A DNA stretch of 64,000 bases from a virus, in the IMG/VR virus record IMGVR_UViG_3300050821_008688, positions 35,669 through 99,668 of that record. One strand, written 5' to 3'. This document shows positions 12,798 through 21,764 of the stretch, one piece after another. Each line of letters opens with the position of its first letter. The first letter of the stretch is position 1. The notes below the pieces were generated by a model. It had not been told where the DNA came from, searched no databases, and worked only from the letters and a program-made list of their open reading frames with translations. Made by a program: the position numbers and the translations under genes.

Positions 12798-13921
12798 CCG
12801 AGAGCGAGTACCGACTGAGCGATGACCCGAACAGATTTATTGATGGCTGTCCATGCATCGCCTGTGAGCGCGGGCGTGAGCATGAACGTGAGTGGAAATT
12901 GGCGATTGAAAAAGAAACCGCCGCCGCAACAGAAGCTCTTGCGCCCGCACTAGCTGGTGAACCGCGCGGCTATTGCGCCAAGTCTACCCATCCACATCCG
13001 AAGTACACGCTATGTGTAGACTGGAATCCATGCACTACGCGAGGAACTTGTTTTCTTCTTGACACTCCGCACACGCGATGCGGCAATTTTGATTGGAAGC
13101 CGGTGCTTTCAATGTCGTATCCGAAAGACGCCGTAGAAAAATTGAAGTTAGCTATTGCTCCGACGTACGGAACGTGCGACGAGTCAAAAGTTCCGCACAC
13201 GAATTGTGGCGGGAATACGAACTGGACGCCGTCGCCGCAGTACACGGTGCCGACCGGGGCGGATGGCGATGACTTGCCGAAAAAAATCGGCGGGCAGACG
13301 CAAATATTCGTTCCGAAGCCCGTGCTGGGAACTTGCGACTTGGACGTAAAGACAGCGGGACCGCATCCGCAATCGGTGTGCTGTTTGAACTGGAAGCCGC
13401 TGTCTGGGATTTTGACCGAGGCAGAAAACAGAGCAGTCGTTCTTGGAACAGTGCCGATGCTTTCAGAGAAGCGGCCTGCACCAGACCAATGCGCCGACGA
13501 AACGCCGTATACCACTTTTATTTTGCCTCCTGCACTGTGTGATGAGATTGTTGAGCAGCCCGTAATGCCGATTTACGACGCCGCCACTGGACAACTCAAA
13601 GTCGATGACCCGTGGATAGAGGGGACTCCACTTGAGCGGGAGATAGACCAATTTTCTATGATTAATTTTCCGTATCTCCGCTTTGATAGTTTCTTAGTCA
13701 AACAGTTAGCAAAATTTGTTCAGCGTAAGATTGATAAGGCTACCGAAGACGAGCGTCGTCTCCATGCGCCGAAACTACCCGGACAGTACAGATACCTTGT
13801 TGATGATGCTGATATTATTCCAGCGCCTGTGCCGGTCACCAGACTGTTGGGGCGGTGTGACAACGGAGTTTTCCCGCATGTGAAAAATAACGATTGCAAA
13901 AATTGGGTGCCTATGCGATAG
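12794..13921 (+). CDS. 375-aa protein with five Cys/His/Trp repeats
   Basis: A repeat of the form GxC-x(5-9)-PH-x(3-6)-C-x(2-4)-W-x-P occurs five times: RGYCAKSTHPHPKYTLC, RGTCFLLDTPHTRCG, YGTCDESKVPHTNCGG, LGTCDLDVKTAGPHPQS and LGRCDNGVFPHV. Each supplies two Cys and a His, so each may fold around a metal or disulfide. The N-terminus also has CPCIACERGREHE. The region between repeats 4 and 5 is helical. No family recognised. Possibly a virion or surface protein. Confidence 0.65.
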   Translation: MTESEYRLSDDPNRFIDGCPCIACERGREHEREWKLAIEKETAAATEALAPALAGEPRGYCAKSTHPHPKYTLCVDWNPCTTRGTCFLLDTPHTRCGNFDWKPVLSMSYPKDAVEKLKLAIAPTYGTCDESKVPHTNCGGNTNWTPSPQYTVPTGADGDDLPKKIGGQTQIFVPKPVLGTCDLDVKTAGPHPQSVCCLNWKPLSGILTEAENRAVVLGTVPMLSEKRPAPDQCADETPYTTFILPPALCDEIVEQPVMPIYDAATGQLKVDDPWIEGTPLEREIDQFSMINFPYLRFDSFLVKQLAKFVQRKIDKATEDERRLHAPKLPGQYRYLVDDADIIPAPVPVTRLLGRCDNGVFPHVKNNDCKNWVPMR

Positions 13922-13923
13922 TA

Positions 13924-13939
13924 GACTTTCTGTTCTATA
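13924..13939 (+). promoter_or_regulatory. Late-type promoter motif GACT-N7-CTATA
   Basis: GACT 13924-13927, 7 nt, CTATA 13935-13939, 12 nt before ATG 13952. One of six matching sites in the window. Confidence 0.6.
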
Positions 13940-13951
13940 TTAGGAGCATCT

Positions 13952-14410
13952 ATGAGCGAACGCTTGCAGCCCACGTATTTCGTGAAGCATATTGACAACT
14001 CGTATTCTATCGCGGAACCGCAACCTGTCTACGTCCCCGCAAGTGAGACCGTCACTTGGCAGAATATGGGTCCAGTTGGCTGGTCGGAAGACCCGAGTCG
14101 TGTCGGTACTCCGGGACGATTGATTAGTCAACTTCGATTCATCGTGGACCAAGCGCCGATGCTGAATGTTCCCACGGGTCAGGATGCTTTGGCGCGTCTG
14201 AACAATTCAGTGGTGCCGTACATCTATATGAATCCGAAGACGTGGGAGTCGCTTTCCGAGCCACTGTTTAATGTGGGCCAAGCGCGACCGAAGCTGGTGT
14301 ACTACCGTCTCTCGTTCAAGTGTCCGACGAAATTTGTGCCTCTCGATTTGATACCCGAGGGCCGAATGCTTTGCACGTCAAACAAAATTCCGGGGGTGGA
14401 GGGGTTGTGA
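13952..14410 (+). CDS. Unknown 152-aa protein
   Basis: GGAGC precedes the ATG. Sequence: short strands and Pro-rich turns (EPQPVYVPASETVTWQNMG), then FIVDQAPMLNVPTGQDALARL and a C-terminal block PTKFVPLDLIPEGRML. Its late-type promoter suggests a virion or assembly role. Function unknown. Confidence 0.6.
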   Translation: MSERLQPTYFVKHIDNSYSIAEPQPVYVPASETVTWQNMGPVGWSEDPSRVGTPGRLISQLRFIVDQAPMLNVPTGQDALARLNNSVVPYIYMNPKTWESLSEPLFNVGQARPKLVYYRLSFKCPTKFVPLDLIPEGRMLCTSNKIPGVEGL

Positions 14411-14595
14411 TGAAGCATTGTCCTACAGATTGTCCGTGTCGTTTTCCACGTAGCCGAACACTGACGGGGCAGGACCACATTCGGATGGAGTACAATCATT
14501 TTGATGAGACCGGTGAGCCGCGATACCCGCAGACGGAAACCACCCCGCCGCAGGGCGAGGTTCATTGGTTAGACTGGCACGAATCGGAGGAATGA
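14410..14595 (+). CDS. 61-aa Cys/His protein
   Basis: Starts in a TGATG overlap. MKHCPTDCPCRFPRSRTL gives a tight Cys cluster; the rest is acidic (GEVHWLDWHESEE). Possibly metal binding. Confidence 0.55.
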   Translation: MKHCPTDCPCRFPRSRTLTGQDHIRMEYNHFDETGEPRYPQTETTPPQGEVHWLDWHESEE

Positions 14596-14765
14596 TGAAA
14601 GAGACACATGCAATTTTCGTGCGGGGCCGCGCATATAATGTGTACGAGTGCGCGGGCTATGTGAAGGCAAGCATGGACGGAATTTTCGGCTGGTCCTCCG
14701 TGTGGGCTGAAGACGAATTTCATTTGTTGATGCGAATCGTGACGGCGCTGGACGGCGAGCAATGA
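14595..14765 (+). CDS. Unknown 56-aa protein
   Basis: The second of two adjacent ATGs is chosen for better spacing from GGAGG. Strand-rich N-terminus (THAIFVRGRAYNVYEC), then a helix with LLMRIVTALDGEQ. ATGA overlap with the next gene. Confidence 0.6.
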   Translation: MKETHAIFVRGRAYNVYECAGYVKASMDGIFGWSSVWAEDEFHLLMRIVTALDGEQ

Positions 14766-14992
14766 AAATTGTAAAGTATGGCAAGGTTATTCTTGAACAG
14801 GGCACGGTGCCTCGCATTGAGGGCTGGCTGATGATGCCGGAGATAGAAGACCCACCCGACGCTTCGCCGGAGCAACTGGTTGCAGCGGTTGCTGCGGAGT
14901 GGGCGCTGAAACATTTGCAGGCGGTGTACAGCGGAGCCGTGCTAGACGGGCTGATTCAGGCGGGAAAGAAAATCAAAAAGGAACCGTCATGA
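14762..14992 (+). CDS. Unknown 76-aa protein
   Basis: N-terminal strands (MKIVKYGKVILEQGTVPRIEG) then helices (PEQLVAAVAAEWALKHLQAVYSG) and a basic end. Coupled at both ends by 4-nt overlaps. Confidence 0.6.
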   Translation: MKIVKYGKVILEQGTVPRIEGWLMMPEIEDPPDASPEQLVAAVAAEWALKHLQAVYSGAVLDGLIQAGKKIKKEPS

Positions 14993-15219
14993 CACCCGAT
15001 GATGGTCTCAGAGGCTTGGGGCTTTGCTTCGCAATTCTGGGAACCCAAAAAGAATTGGCGGAAGCGGTGACAGCAGACAATTGGAAAGAGCGGTGCGTTC
15101 TTTCAATTCGGTTGAAACGGTTGGAGGGAGAATTAGATGCGCTACGTCGTGAGATTGAACCCACACTCGTACAATCCGCTCACGAAGAAAGTCATGGTAA
15201 ACAAACTGTGGGAAGTTGA
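14989..15219 (+). CDS. 76-aa helical protein
   Basis: ATG 14989 overlaps the previous TGA. The protein has a coiled-coil-like stretch (RLKRLEGELDALRREIEP). It overlaps the next gene by 83 nt in another frame, which is long for this genome, so one of the two may be shorter than drawn. Confidence 0.5.
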   Translation: MTPDDGLRGLGLCFAILGTQKELAEAVTADNWKERCVLSIRLKRLEGELDALRREIEPTLVQSAHEESHGKQTVGS

Positions 15220-15415
15220 GCAGCGCGCGGACAAAGATAGCGAGAGAGTAATTTGGCATTGTGCGAACGTGCGGATTGGCGTGAACCCGATTGAGTATTT
15301 TTTTACGGTTCCGAAAAAGAACGAGCCCCCGTGGGAGTTGCATTACCAAGGAACGTGTTATACGGACGGGCAGGATAACGCGATTGTGATTTTGGGGGTG
15401 CCTGATGTCAATTAG
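15137..15415 (+). CDS. 92-aa beta-rich protein
   Basis: GGGAG lies 7 nt before ATG 15137. Sequence MRYVVRLNPHSYNPL...NKLWEVEQRADKDSERVIWHC is mostly strands. It starts inside the preceding gene. Ends 11 nt into the next gene. Function unknown. Confidence 0.6.
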   Translation: MRYVVRLNPHSYNPLTKKVMVNKLWEVEQRADKDSERVIWHCANVRIGVNPIEYFFTVPKKNEPPWELHYQGTCYTDGQDNAIVILGVPDVN

Positions 15416-15650
15416 TTTGAAACCAATCTATCAGATGTTCGCGCCGGTTGACGGTTTCGCGGAGTTTGTAGTTTTGGTGTCGCTCACGGCGATTATCGTG
15501 CTGGCCTTCATGCATATTCTCACGGATGCTTTTGCTATGGCGCTCACAGCCGTTGGTGGTCTCGGAGTTGTTCACGATAATTGCGCTGCGTATTTGGCGA
15601 GTCGCGCGGAAAGATTCTCGCATCCAGAGGGAGACCATGAAGGTCACTGA
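15405..15650 (+). CDS. 81-aa membrane protein
   Basis: Two hydrophobic segments, FAEFVVLVSLTAIIVLAFMHI and AFAMALTAVGGLGVV, suggest two membrane passes, with a His-rich tail. Could be holin-like, but lies far from any recognised lysis gene. Confidence 0.55.
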   Translation: MSISLKPIYQMFAPVDGFAEFVVLVSLTAIIVLAFMHILTDAFAMALTAVGGLGVVHDNCAAYLASRAERFSHPEGDHEGH

Positions 15651-15945
15651 TAAAAATGAAACGTTGCAGCCACCAAAGGGTTTTGAGGCGTACGATGTAC
15701 GAGCCGATGGCGCATATCTTCGGCTAGAGTACAGCCAAACCAAATACGTTCCTGACCCCACGGATAAATGCATGGGGCAGAGGATGGACGGTTGGACTAC
15801 GGTGGTAATTTATTTGAACGACCAAGGGCGCGAAGTTCTTCGCACTGAGGTGTACACTAGAATGGCGTTACCACTGCCGGATGCGATTCCAAAGCCGTGG
15901 TACTTTAAGTTTGCTGATATGATTTTAGATGCATTTAACGCATAG
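15637..15945 (+). CDS. Unknown 102-aa protein
   Basis: ATG 15637 follows GGGAG. Beta-rich centre (AYLRLEYSQTKYVPD, GWTTVVIYLNDQGREVLRTEVY), then a helix (WYFKFADMILDAF). Overlaps the preceding gene by 14 nt. Function unknown. Confidence 0.6.
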   Translation: MKVTDKNETLQPPKGFEAYDVRADGAYLRLEYSQTKYVPDPTDKCMGQRMDGWTTVVIYLNDQGREVLRTEVYTRMALPLPDAIPKPWYFKFADMILDAFNA

Positions 15946-15953
15946 GAGGCTTT

Positions 15954-16256
15954 ATGAGTCAGGAAGAAATCAGTCGTAAAGTAAGACGGACGTGCGAAGG
16001 TTGCGGGAAGGCAGTTGAATACGAGTTTATTGGAGCAACCGATGCTGCGCTTGTCGAAATGATGAGTTGGTACACGATAGTTCGGCAGTTTCTGATTAAC
16101 GGTCGGCCAGAAAAACTCATGGTGCAGGCGTGTTCTATTACCTGTGTTCCAGCGGCGGCGCTAAAGTTGGAAGCAGTTCCGTCCGGGTTAGATGAGCCCG
16201 CCGACCAGATTGATTTGTCTACGTTGCAGGTCAATCCAGACCCAACGGTAAACTAA
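15954..16256 (+). CDS. 100-aa zinc-finger-like protein
   Basis: AGGAGG precedes the ATG. CEGCGKAVEYEF provides CxxC, and ACSITCVPAAALK provides a second pair about 40 residues on. Ends in a TAATG overlap with GroEL, so it is translated with the chaperonin. It may be a chaperonin cofactor or client, but this is speculation. Confidence 0.6.
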   Translation: MSQEEISRKVRRTCEGCGKAVEYEFIGATDAALVEMMSWYTIVRQFLINGRPEKLMVQACSITCVPAAALKLEAVPSGLDEPADQIDLSTLQVNPDPTVN

Positions 16257-17845
16257 TGAGCAAAACTATCCAACATGGCGATACAGCACGTCAGTCAATT
16301 CTCCGGGGTGTTGATTTCCTCGCGGACGCGGTGAAGATTACTGAAGGTCCGCGCGGGCGCAATTGTATTTTGGGCCAGCGTGCGTTAGGACAAAGCCCGA
16401 AAGTTACGCGTGATGGTGTGACAGTTTCAAATTACGCGGACCCGATGGACACGACTGAACAACTCGGAGCCGACCTTGTGCGCGAGGCCGCGCAGAAGAC
16501 CGACAACTCCGTGGGAGATGGTACGACCGCAGCAATCGTTCTCGCGCAGGCAATGATTCACGCCGGTTTTGATTTGATAAAAGATGGCGCAAATCCGATG
16601 GCGATGGAGCGCGGAATTCACAAAGCGACCGAGGCTGTAATTGCGCGTCTTCAAAAGATGGCGGTGGAAGTTTCGGGCGAAAAAGTTTTTCAAGTCGCAA
16701 CTGTGTCGGCCCACGGGGATGCGGAGATTGGTAAACTCGTTGCGACTGCGGTTGAAAAGGCGGGTAAGGATGGAGTGGTTACCGCCGAGCCGTCGTCAAC
16801 GTCGGACACGTACATTGAGACGGTCGCAGGAATTGAGCTAGAAAAGTCCAGTCTGATATCGGCGGCGTTCATTACAAACCCGGAAGAAATGAAAGCTGAG
16901 TTACCTGACTGCCGAATTCTTTTGTGGGAGGGAGTGATTGGGACAGCGAAATCATTGGTTCCGATTCTTGAGCAGGTTCATAAAACTTCAACGCCGCTGC
17001 TTATCATCGCGGGCGGATACGAGCAGGAAGCCTTGGCGTGCATCATCAACAATAAATTGAAACTGCATCTGCCGCTGATTGCCGTTCGCATGGAAGCGTA
17101 TGGAGAGAGCCGAAAAAATCTGATGGCTGATATATCAACACTGATTGGTGGCACGGAGTACACTGAAGACAAGGGGATGAAAATAGAAAACGTAAAAATT
17201 GAAAATCTAGGTTCGGCGCGTAAAGTCGTTACGAGTATGTCAAAGACTCAAATCATCGGCGGCAAAGGTAGTCAGACTGAACTGGCTGGACGCGTTCAGC
17301 ATCTTCGCGAAGCTATAGATATATCTGAACCGGTGCTAAAGCCGAGCCTCAAACGACGGCTGGCGGCGTTGCTGGGCGGCATCACGATTATCAAAGTCGG
17401 CGGCGTCACCGTCACCGAGATGGAAGAGAAGAAAGACCGAGTGGTTGATGCAATGTCGGCGGCGAAGGCCGCAGTTGAATCGGGAGTCGTGGCTGGTGGC
17501 GGAATGGCACTGTTGGAAGCCTCGCATATTCCTGTACTCAATGTTCCGAGCGGCGAAGAAGCGAAAGGTGTACAAGTGGTGCGTGTTGCGTGTCAGGCTA
17601 TCGTCAAACAAATCGCGGAGAACGCGGGCGTCAGCGGCACGCTAATATTGGACCAACTGATGGCGACACCGGATTTGGGATTCAATGCGATGACTGGTGA
17701 GTTTGAAAATCTCGTCAATGCTGGAATTATTGACCCGGTTAAGGTCGTGGTGGAATCGCTTCGGAATGCATCCGCTGTTGCGTGCAGTATTCTTACGATG
17801 GGCGCAACGGTCGCAGAGAAGTCCACGGAGAAAATCGATGGCTAA
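16256..17845 (+). CDS. groEL: Phage chaperonin GroEL (60 kDa, 529 aa)
   Basis: A complete group I chaperonin subunit; the family norm is about 540-550 aa. It has the ATP site GDGTTAAIVLAQAM near residue 86, KVTRDGVTV with the Asp equivalent to E. coli Asp52, and DAMSAAKAAVESGVVAGGG with the hydrolytic Asp. The C-terminal Gly-Gly-Met tail of cellular GroEL is missing. Sequence is divergent elsewhere, so it is a phage homologue rather than host carry-over. It probably folds capsid or polymerase proteins. Overlaps groES by 8 nt. Confidence 0.95.
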   Translation: MSKTIQHGDTARQSILRGVDFLADAVKITEGPRGRNCILGQRALGQSPKVTRDGVTVSNYADPMDTTEQLGADLVREAAQKTDNSVGDGTTAAIVLAQAMIHAGFDLIKDGANPMAMERGIHKATEAVIARLQKMAVEVSGEKVFQVATVSAHGDAEIGKLVATAVEKAGKDGVVTAEPSSTSDTYIETVAGIELEKSSLISAAFITNPEEMKAELPDCRILLWEGVIGTAKSLVPILEQVHKTSTPLLIIAGGYEQEALACIINNKLKLHLPLIAVRMEAYGESRKNLMADISTLIGGTEYTEDKGMKIENVKIENLGSARKVVTSMSKTQIIGGKGSQTELAGRVQHLREAIDISEPVLKPSLKRRLAALLGGITIIKVGGVTVTEMEEKKDRVVDAMSAAKAAVESGVVAGGGMALLEASHIPVLNVPSGEEAKGVQVVRVACQAIVKQIAENAGVSGTLILDQLMATPDLGFNAMTGEFENLVNAGIIDPVKVVVESLRNASAVACSILTMGATVAEKSTEKIDG

Positions 17846-18167
17846 GTCAGTTTTGGAACCGGCAACAGACCATGTTATCGTGGTTGATGAACCGCGCTCG
17901 GTAACCATTGGTGGGATTGAACTGCCCGACAATGTGAAAGGTCTGGAGCTATTTTACGGCACCGTAGTGTTTGTTGGTCCTGCTGTAAATAAAATAATGA
18001 CTCAAGTTCGGGATGTGGTGTGTTATGGTCCCTACGCCGGAAAGATGGCAGTCATCAACGGCACAGAGTTTCGGATTTTGAAAGAGAGCCAGATTGAAGC
18101 ATATGTGCGGCCAGTAGAGGAGGAGACGTATCCTGCTGGTGGCAGTGGAACGGATTTGACGGAGTGA
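17838..18167 (+). CDS. groES: Co-chaperonin GroES-like protein (109 aa)
   Basis: Blocks VLEPATDHVIVVDEPRS, GGIELPDNVKG (mobile loop), GTVVFVGPAVN and GKMAVINGTEFRILKESQI follow the 10-kDa chaperonin fold. Compared with cellular GroES (about 97 aa) it has a longer acidic and Gly/Ser tail. The ATG lies inside the groEL end. Order GroEL then GroES is the reverse of the usual bacterial operon. Confidence 0.88.
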   Translation: MAKSVLEPATDHVIVVDEPRSVTIGGIELPDNVKGLELFYGTVVFVGPAVNKIMTQVRDVVCYGPYAGKMAVINGTEFRILKESQIEAYVRPVEEETYPAGGSGTDLTE

Positions 18168-18170
18168 TGT

Positions 18171-18686
18171 ATGGAAGAACTAACGAAGAGAATGTCGGTG
18201 GAGGATTTGAAAAAGACGCCTGAGTTCCAACACTTGACTCAGAAGCAGCGGCTATTTGTGGCAACATACTGCGCGGGCGGGCTGTTGGATGGGAACTATG
18301 ACCCTATTGCGGCGACACGAACGGCGTACAACTGCAAGAACTACGAGTCTGCGCGCTGCATGTCGTATCCCATCATGCAGAACATCCGAATCGTGGCCGT
18401 GCTGAATTTGCACTTTGGTCGGACGCCTATTGAGGATTTCATCGTGCTGCTTGACCGGGCCATCAACAATAAGAAACTGACCAACGCTCAGCTGGGCGCG
18501 CTGCGACTGAAATCCGATTTGCTGCGTCGCCCATCCGCAATTCCTAACCGCGCCAACGTGGGAGTTTTACCAGAAGACGTGCGCGCCGCAGAAAAGAAAA
18601 AAAAATCAAAAAAACCCAGAGAAAGCCAGCCTCCTGATATCGGTGAGTACGTCAAGCAAGCTCAAAGCCTGAAAGTTCAAAAATAA
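18171..18686 (+). CDS. Terminase small subunit
   Basis: LTQKQRLFVATYCAGG, PIAATRTAYN, SARCMSYPIM and IRIVAVLNL reproduce the Terminase_2 small-subunit pattern (LTxKQxxFVxEY, ATxAxxxAGY, a partner-binding helix). 171 aa, with a Lys-rich linker (EKKKKSKKPRESQ) near the C-terminus. It would recognise packaging sites and deliver DNA to the large subunit encoded at 25274. Separation of the two subunits by about 6.6 kb of fibre-type genes is uncommon. Confidence 0.75.
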   Translation: MEELTKRMSVEDLKKTPEFQHLTQKQRLFVATYCAGGLLDGNYDPIAATRTAYNCKNYESARCMSYPIMQNIRIVAVLNLHFGRTPIEDFIVLLDRAINNKKLTNAQLGALRLKSDLLRRPSAIPNRANVGVLPEDVRAAEKKKKSKKPRESQPPDIGEYVKQAQSLKVQK

Positions 18687-18702
18687 GACTTTTCTTTCTA
18701 TA
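18687..18702 (+). promoter_or_regulatory. Late-type promoter motif GACT-N7-CTATA
   Basis: GACT 18687-18690, 7 nt, CTATA 18698-18702, followed by GGTGAAGAGG. ATG 18719 lies 16 nt further on. Confidence 0.7.
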
Positions 18703-18718
18703 GGTGAAGAGGCCATCT

Positions 18719-18979
18719 ATGCCCGATTCGCCTATTTCCGTCCACGAGTCGGAGACTAAACAGCGCCTCTTAGACTATCAGATGGAGTTGTCTGTTTGGC
18801 CCGATTTGGAGACAATCATTATGGCTGCTAAGATGGGGAAGGCTCAAGCGTTCCACGAAGTATTCCACAACAAACCAAAGACAGTTGATACCAGCAAGTC
18901 TGCGACGGGCCAGCGTAAACAAATGATTGCGATTGCTCTCTCAAAGGCTGGTCTATCAAAGCCCGGAAAAGGGAAATAA
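18719..18979 (+). CDS. Unknown 86-aa protein
   Basis: ATG 18719 is preferred to an upstream start inside the promoter motif. MPDSPISVHESETKQRLLDY is followed by helices and a basic tail ending SKAGLSKPGKGK, a C-terminus resembling GGLSKPGAKAGK of the gene at 22836. Probably a small virion or assembly protein. Confidence 0.6.
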   Translation: MPDSPISVHESETKQRLLDYQMELSVWPDLETIIMAAKMGKAQAFHEVFHNKPKTVDTSKSATGQRKQMIAIALSKAGLSKPGKGK

Positions 18980-18982
18980 TTT

Positions 18983-20764
18983 ATGGCGAATTCAATCATC
19001 ATAGGCCAAGGTGGAAGCGGTGTAGGTGGCGGGTCTAGTACAAACCTATCAGTCGGCCCGAATGGTGGGACCGGGCCTACCAGTTCAACTCAAATTGGAG
19101 ATGTCGTTGCTGGAGTTTTCACGCCGTTTGGTCCTAGCAATCCTATACCGATTTCAGGAACCATTACAGCATCTAACCCATCGGTCGGTGCGACAGGAAG
19201 TGCCGCGCCCGCATTTGCGACTGAGATAGGTGTCATCAACGCTGGTGGTCTTCTAGAAGGCGCGAGCGCGTCAAATCCTGTTCGCATTGACCCGACTGGT
19301 ACCACGGTTCAGCCGGTGAGCGGAACCATCACGGCGCTTCAAGGTACTTCGCCTTGGGTCGTGAGTGGAACGGTTACAGCCACTATAGCAACTCCTACGG
19401 ATTGGGGCACGGCTCCTGCGACTTCGGTTTTGGTTCCTGCGGTTAATGCTGAACTTTTTGCAGGACAGGTTCTTCTTGCAGCCGCACCTGCGAGTACGGT
19501 TGCAACTGCGGTGCAAACTTCTCTTGTCGTGCAGGTTTCTCCAAATCAGCCGTCCGCGCTTTTTGCTGGAACCGTTCCGGGTACGCCGCCGCTCAATACT
19601 ATTTTGACGGGCATGATTTATAATTCTTCTGCTCCGGCTCCAACTGCGGGACAGACTCTTCCGCTACAATCTGACGTAGTCGGAAATTTGAAGGTCACCG
19701 TAGCTACTTCTCCGAGTACGCCGCTTAATGATAATATCGCCGAGTGGGGTAGTGTTGCAGTCGCTGCCGCCACGAACACAATGACAGTGGGAACCGAGAG
19801 TGCTCCCGTTGTCCGACCGATTCAAGCAAAACACTGTGTTATCTTGACCACTACACCCCTTGCGGCGAACGGAGTATTCACATCCGCATCAGGTACAGGT
19901 CCGAGCGGGTGGTTTGATACGGAGGTTACTGGTGACACTTTCGTATTTGCTCGCGCATTATCCAACGTTGGCAGCGCCAATCCCGGTTTCGCGATTCAAG
20001 TTTCTGACGACCCGACAAATGCAGGACTAACTCAAGCGTTGGCTCAAGTAACGACATCAGCAAACGTCGTTGGTACTGTCAATTGTAGTATTCCGACTCG
20101 CTATTGGAGAATTGTTTATACTAACGGCGCGACTCTGCAAACCACTTTTGAACTCGCCGTGGTGAGTGGCCCGATGGGTGCCGCGCTTCTTGGACAAGGT
20201 ATAGTAACGGCAGCGGGAGCTACATATAATCTTACTCCGGTATGGGCGGTTCAAAATAACACTGTTGGTGACGCGAGTACAGCTAATGGATGGGAAAATT
20301 CATCTGGTCTAGCGTCGGCGGCTGCGGTAGCGGTTGGATACACCACTGGTCCGCAGTCAGCGGGTGCTAACTATTCTGCTGCAAGAACTCCGAATATTTT
20401 TCACACTGCCTCGGTTCCTGCTACGGCTTCTGGCAACACCGCAGTATGGACTCCAACATCCGGCAAGAAATTTCGTCTAATGCGATTTCAAATTACAGCG
20501 ACGGATTTATCGGCGACAGCGGCGGCGCTCCTCACCATATCGTTTCAAGACGCAACTACAGCAATTGGTATTGGAACGTACGATGTGTGGATACCTGCGA
20601 CTGCGAGTCTCGCGTCGGGTATTACTACAGTGTCTGCATGGGTTGATATAGGTAATGGTTATCTTTCAACCACTATAAACAACGTACTAAATGCAAATAT
20701 TAGCGCCACACTCTCGGGCGCGACCGGAACGTTTCGTGTAAACGTTTGCGGGACAGAGGAATAA
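18983..20764 (+). CDS. Virion fibre-type protein (593 aa)
   Basis: A low-complexity N-terminus (GGSGVGGGSSTNLSVG), then repeats of the form QPVSGTITA. Overall Ala, Thr, Ser, Val and Gly dominate and charged residues are scarce, typical of trimeric tail fibres or head fibres. The C-terminal domain (residues 400-593) is a beta-structured tip. The PVSGT repeat is shared with the next gene. Receptor binding is a reasonable inference. Confidence 0.65.
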   Translation: MANSIIIGQGGSGVGGGSSTNLSVGPNGGTGPTSSTQIGDVVAGVFTPFGPSNPIPISGTITASNPSVGATGSAAPAFATEIGVINAGGLLEGASASNPVRIDPTGTTVQPVSGTITALQGTSPWVVSGTVTATIATPTDWGTAPATSVLVPAVNAELFAGQVLLAAAPASTVATAVQTSLVVQVSPNQPSALFAGTVPGTPPLNTILTGMIYNSSAPAPTAGQTLPLQSDVVGNLKVTVATSPSTPLNDNIAEWGSVAVAAATNTMTVGTESAPVVRPIQAKHCVILTTTPLAANGVFTSASGTGPSGWFDTEVTGDTFVFARALSNVGSANPGFAIQVSDDPTNAGLTQALAQVTTSANVVGTVNCSIPTRYWRIVYTNGATLQTTFELAVVSGPMGAALLGQGIVTAAGATYNLTPVWAVQNNTVGDASTANGWENSSGLASAAAVAVGYTTGPQSAGANYSAARTPNIFHTASVPATASGNTAVWTPTSGKKFRLMRFQITATDLSATAAALLTISFQDATTAIGIGTYDVWIPATASLASGITTVSAWVDIGNGYLSTTINNVLNANISATLSGATGTFRVNVCGTEE

Positions 20765-20765
20765 A

Positions 20766-21755
20766 ATGGCAAACACTGTTATAAATTATGCTACTTTTCT
20801 CATTCAGGGTGACGGGTCGTCGCTAACCGCGACCATTCCTCTCGGCTACACCCCTACATCTGCTGTTCTTATAGATGCTGCAAATAATTTGGGTGTGGAT
20901 GTCTCGGCGAATATTTCTAACATCACGATAAGCGGCACAAATCTTCTTGTCAATTTTGTGGCCGCTTTCTCGTATCTCGCAACGCTACTGATAAATATTC
21001 AGCCGATTGAAGTTTCTGCGGTTGTGGTGCAACCGGTCAGCGGTACAATTTCTGTTTCAAATTTTCCTGCGACGCAGCCAGTATCTGGGACAATCGCAGC
21101 CACGCAATCGGGAACGTGGAACATTGGCACGATTACGACTGTGACTACGGTGGCCGCAGTGACCGCGATTACGAATGCGCTTCCTGCGGGCGCAAACACG
21201 ATTGGCAAAGTGGATTTACTTGGTAACGCAGGCGCTATACTTGATGGTGTGATTACGGCGGCTACGGCTCCGGCGAACGGACTCGTTGGTTTGTCTGTGT
21301 ATGAATCTACCGCGCCTTCTCTGACAACCGGGCAATCTGTTGCACAGCAATGTGATTATGCAGGAAGTGTTTTTGTTAAGCCTGTTCGTCGGAGTCAATC
21401 GGCTCAAGCGAACGGAACAATAGCATCCACGACAGCCGCCACCATGTTGGCTGCGCAAGGCAGCGGTATTTTTGCCGACCTTGCTAGTCTCGTGCTGACT
21501 GTAACCGCCGTCAGTACGGCGGCAATCATCACGGTGAACATTTCAGACGGCACGAACACATATAAATTTGCGACGGCACCGAACCAAAGCGGTACAGGTA
21601 CTAGTGCCGAACAGGTGGGATTTGCTCCGTTCACTATGAATTGGAACATTCCAATTCCCGCAACGACCGCTAACGTCGCTTGGACCATAGCACTGAGCGC
21701 GGCGGATTGCACTGTGGCATATGTAGCAACTTTCACTTTGCAGAAGGCAAGTTAA
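20766..21755 (+). CDS. Virion fibre-type protein (329 aa)
   Basis: Start ATG 20766. It carries VQPVSGTISVSNFP, TQPVSGTIAATQSGTWNIG, then Ala/Thr-rich strands. The shared repeat suggests the same structure as the 593-aa neighbour, perhaps as a hetero-complex or a shorter variant. No signal peptide. Confidence 0.65.
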   Translation: MANTVINYATFLIQGDGSSLTATIPLGYTPTSAVLIDAANNLGVDVSANISNITISGTNLLVNFVAAFSYLATLLINIQPIEVSAVVVQPVSGTISVSNFPATQPVSGTIAATQSGTWNIGTITTVTTVAAVTAITNALPAGANTIGKVDLLGNAGAILDGVITAATAPANGLVGLSVYESTAPSLTTGQSVAQQCDYAGSVFVKPVRRSQSAQANGTIASTTAATMLAAQGSGIFADLASLVLTVTAVSTAAIITVNISDGTNTYKFATAPNQSGTGTSAEQVGFAPFTMNWNIPIPATTANVAWTIALSAADCTVAYVATFTLQKAS

Positions 21756-21764
21756 GGTGCGCTG

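Noticed and set aside
12970-13515. Long open frame opposite the Cys-repeat gene
   Set aside because: A shadow of repeated codons; no ribosome site and inconsistent with strand of neighbours.
16256-17845. Host contamination carrying groEL
   Set aside because: The gene is divergent, lacks the GGM tail, and overlaps phage genes on both sides.
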